Shown here: piece by piece, positions 24,653-25,959 of the stretch | How positions within the stretch are numbered: position 1 is the first letter of the stretch | How the letters are laid out: each line of letters starts with the position of its first letter | NCBI GenBank assembly: GCA_003331685.1 | Contig: QOPK01000009.1 | Location: forward strand, 1 to 25,959 | Direction of reading: 5' to 3' | Length of the DNA: 25,959 nt | Source of the DNA: Halieaceae bacterium | GTDB taxonomy: Bacteria > Pseudomonadota > Gammaproteobacteria > Pseudomonadales > Halieaceae | Notes under the pieces: model-generated | The model's database searches: none | Told to the model about the DNA's origin: nothing | The model's input: only the letters and a program-made list of their open reading frames with translations | Program-made: the position numbers and the translations under genes

Positions 24653-25708
24653 TCAGGGGCTGGCGAGATCAACGTTGATGGTCACGTTGCTACCGTCCCT
24701 TTCTATGTCAAATGAGGCCTGGGTGGCATCTTTCATCGTCTGGTAAAGCTTTACGGTATTACTCGCATCGCTGAGCGCCAAGCCATTCACTGCCGTGACA
24801 ATATCACCAGTTTGAAATCCAAAGGCATCAAAGGCAACGCGATCAGCCCCCGGTGCAATGCGGTACCCGACAACCCGTTCACCCTCTCGAACAGGTGACA
24901 CGGAGACCACTGACGCCAGCGATTCGGGGCTGTCATAAAGCTTGCGGCGGTACTGACTGGCCAATGCGGTTTGTTCCGCCGCTGTAGCAGACGGGCTCGC
25001 CTCATTCGTGTTGGAGATAGGGGCAGACGCTGCCGCGTCTTGACGAAGTGCCCGCGCGGTCCGAGTAGGAATCGCGATGCCAGGCCCCTCATATAACTTC
25101 ATCAGCTCATAGGTACCGTTGTTGTCGATCACTACCTGCTGCGGCATGACCTTGGCCAGCACCACCTGCCCGGAAGCGGGCAAAGCGTCTCCCACCGCAT
25201 AGACCTGCTCGGCTGCACCCGACTTGATCACCGCGCTGCCTCTGCCGTCTTCGGTCGAGGCCACAATACCGGTCAGCGTGAGCGCCAGGCGGGTTTCCCG
25301 AGCATTTTGCTCAATGCCGTCACGACTGGCCTCGGTCAGCGTGGCACTGTTTGCATCGGCAAATGCCTCTGGCGAGCCGCCGAAAAGCCCAAGACCCAAT
25401 ACGCCAGAAGTATCAATGACCGCAGTCTGCTTGCCACCGGCGGGCTTCGGGGGATTCAGCGCCAAAGCGGGCGCAACTTCAATGGGATGAGTGCGGAAGG
25501 GGATCCAGATCAGCTGACTGACGCTGGAGAGCGACCACAATACCAGCACTACAATCAGGATGGCCTGCAGGCGCCGCAGCCGCTCAGGGTCACGAGCTAA
25601 GCCCTGCCAAAGGCCTTGCACCCCATCTTGAACCCGGGTCGATGCCTCTTCAAATCGCGCCTTCCATGCGCTTTGGTCGATGGTGTTCACTGTCGTTGTA
25701 GCGTCCAA
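24653..25708 (-). CDS. gspC: Type II secretion clamp protein GspC
   Basis: GspC bridges the inner-membrane platform and the secretin. The 351-residue product has a cytoplasmic N-terminus, one membrane helix (about residues 46-68), an HR domain that contacts GspD (about 98-210; TSGVLGLGLFGGSPE, LTLTGIVAST, YAVGDALPASGQV), a Ser/Ala/Thr-rich linker, and a C-terminal PDZ domain (about 270-350; DAFGFQTGDIVTAVNGLALS). The start is probably TTG at 25708; GTG 25690 is a shorter option and neither has an ideal ribosome site. It is the first gene of the gspC-N operon, whose promoter should lie in 25709-25885. Confidence 0.93.
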   Translation of the reverse strand: MDATTTVNTIDQSAWKARFEEASTRVQDGVQGLWQGLARDPERLRRLQAILIVVLVLWSLSSVSQLIWIPFRTHPIEVAPALALNPPKPAGGKQTAVIDTSGVLGLGLFGGSPEAFADANSATLTEASRDGIEQNARETRLALTLTGIVASTEDGRGSAVIKSGAAEQVYAVGDALPASGQVVLAKVMPQQVVIDNNGTYELMKLYEGPGIAIPTRTARALRQDAAASAPISNTNEASPSATAAEQTALASQYRRKLYDSPESLASVVSVSPVREGERVVGYRIAPGADRVAFDAFGFQTGDIVTAVNGLALSDASNTVKLYQTMKDATQASFDIERDGSNVTINVDLASP

Positions 25709-25796
25709 ACCCTACTGGCCTCACATCATACGCGCGACCAAGGGGAAATACCCTTCCGTGGATGGTCTGCGAATTTTAACAAAGCTGTCGTGACAA

Positions 25797-25819
25797 CTCT
25801 GTGACAGACTGCCACAGAG
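25797..25819. repeat. Inverted repeat in the gspC / riboswitch divergent region
   Basis: CTCTGTG (25797-25803) is the reverse complement of CACAGAG (25813-25819), separated by nine bases. TGACA and TGACAG copies occur just before and inside it. It has no following T-run, so it is not a convincing terminator, and the spacing does not fit a LexA box. It may be an operator for the gsp operon or the thiamine gene. Confidence 0.3.
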
Positions 25820-25885
25820 GCGCTTTCCGGCTCGCCTCCAGAACACGCCCATCAGCGGCTTTCGCTGTGTCTGTGTTAAACTGCA

Positions 25886-25959
25886 GCGACCTGCGGGGTG
25901 GCCTTTGCCTGAGATACCGACCCGGTGAACCCGTCGAACCTGATCCGGATTATACCGGC
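25886..25959 (+). ncRNA. TPP riboswitch (THI box), 3' end cut by window
   Basis: The conserved THI-box elements appear in order: GGGGTGG near 25895-25901, CTGAGA at 25909-25914, ACCC at 25919-25923, and GAACCTGATCCGG at 25936-25948, followed by TTATACCGGC at the edge. These are the pyrimidine- and pyrophosphate-sensing helices of the thiamine pyrophosphate aptamer. The aptamer's last helix and the expression platform lie outside. It is oriented rightward, divergent from gspC, and so controls an unseen downstream thiamine gene, most often thiC in this class of bacteria. Binding of TPP would lower expression. Confidence 0.93.

Noticed and set aside
24643..24672. Upstream ATG 24672 for gspD
   Set aside because: It overlaps gspC and adds a charged stretch before the signal peptide, whereas GTG 24642 has AGGA at ideal spacing.
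25799..25817. LexA (SOS) box around CTGT...ACAG upstream of gspC
   Set aside because: The spacing between CTGT and ACAG is 11 or 15 bases, not the 8 required by the E. coli-type box.

Overview
The window looks like chromosomal core-genome DNA from a moderately GC-rich gammaproteobacterium. A marine member related to the OM60/NOR5 (Halieaceae) group is my best guess, based on the gene types, the gene order and the close E. coli-type matches for YciB, RluA, RimO, MsrA and HtpX. The lineage is inferred by recognition, not by a search. I see no insertion sequence, phage, CRISPR array, tRNA or rRNA. No gene-free stretch exceeds about 180 bases.

Left part (1-6520). A PHP-domain nuclease gene (yciV/rnmA type, cut by the window edge) runs leftward and is divergent from a tight rightward run. 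That run is yciB, an SH3-plus-membrane-anchor protein (YgiM type), a periplasmic cyclophilin, a PdxJ of unusual subtype, rluA, a DUF2244 membrane protein, rimO and an RsmE-family 16S rRNA methyltransferase. Several junctions are 4-base ATGA/GTGA overlaps. Three of the last four genes modify rRNA, tRNA or ribosomal protein S12. msrA converges on rsmE, and the two stop codons share one CTAG.

Middle (7189-11390). A divergent region with a near-perfect 24-base palindrome separates msrA from a rightward cluster: a small unknown protein, a VWA-like protein with no ordinary start codon, a membrane-anchored J-domain protein, an unknown 96-residue protein with an acidic tail, the membrane protease htpX and a periplasmic Deg-type serine protease. 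A sequence matching the sigma-32 heat-shock consensus lies just before htpX. This suggests the two proteases form a heat-shock envelope quality-control unit.

Right part (11396-25708, all leftward). A complete type II secretion operon, gspC-D-E-F-G-H-I-J-K-L-M-N, is followed on the same strand by two sodium-coupled amino-acid transporters (NSS family, then AGCS family). C supplies the inner-membrane clamp, D the outer-membrane secretin, E the ATPase, F the platform, G-K the pseudopilus, L and M the scaffold, and N an accessory protein. The prepilin peptidase (GspO/PilD) is not here. Secretion followed by amino-acid uptake would suit an organism that digests external polymers, but that link is inference.

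Right edge. A rightward TPP (THI-box) riboswitch begins divergently from gspC and is cut by the window end, so a thiamine gene (thiC is the usual one) probably follows outside.

I did not find a clear undescribed system. The best leads are the VWA gene with an apparent AUC start, the msrA-side palindrome, the sigma-32-like promoter, and the Bacteroidetes-like PdxJ.
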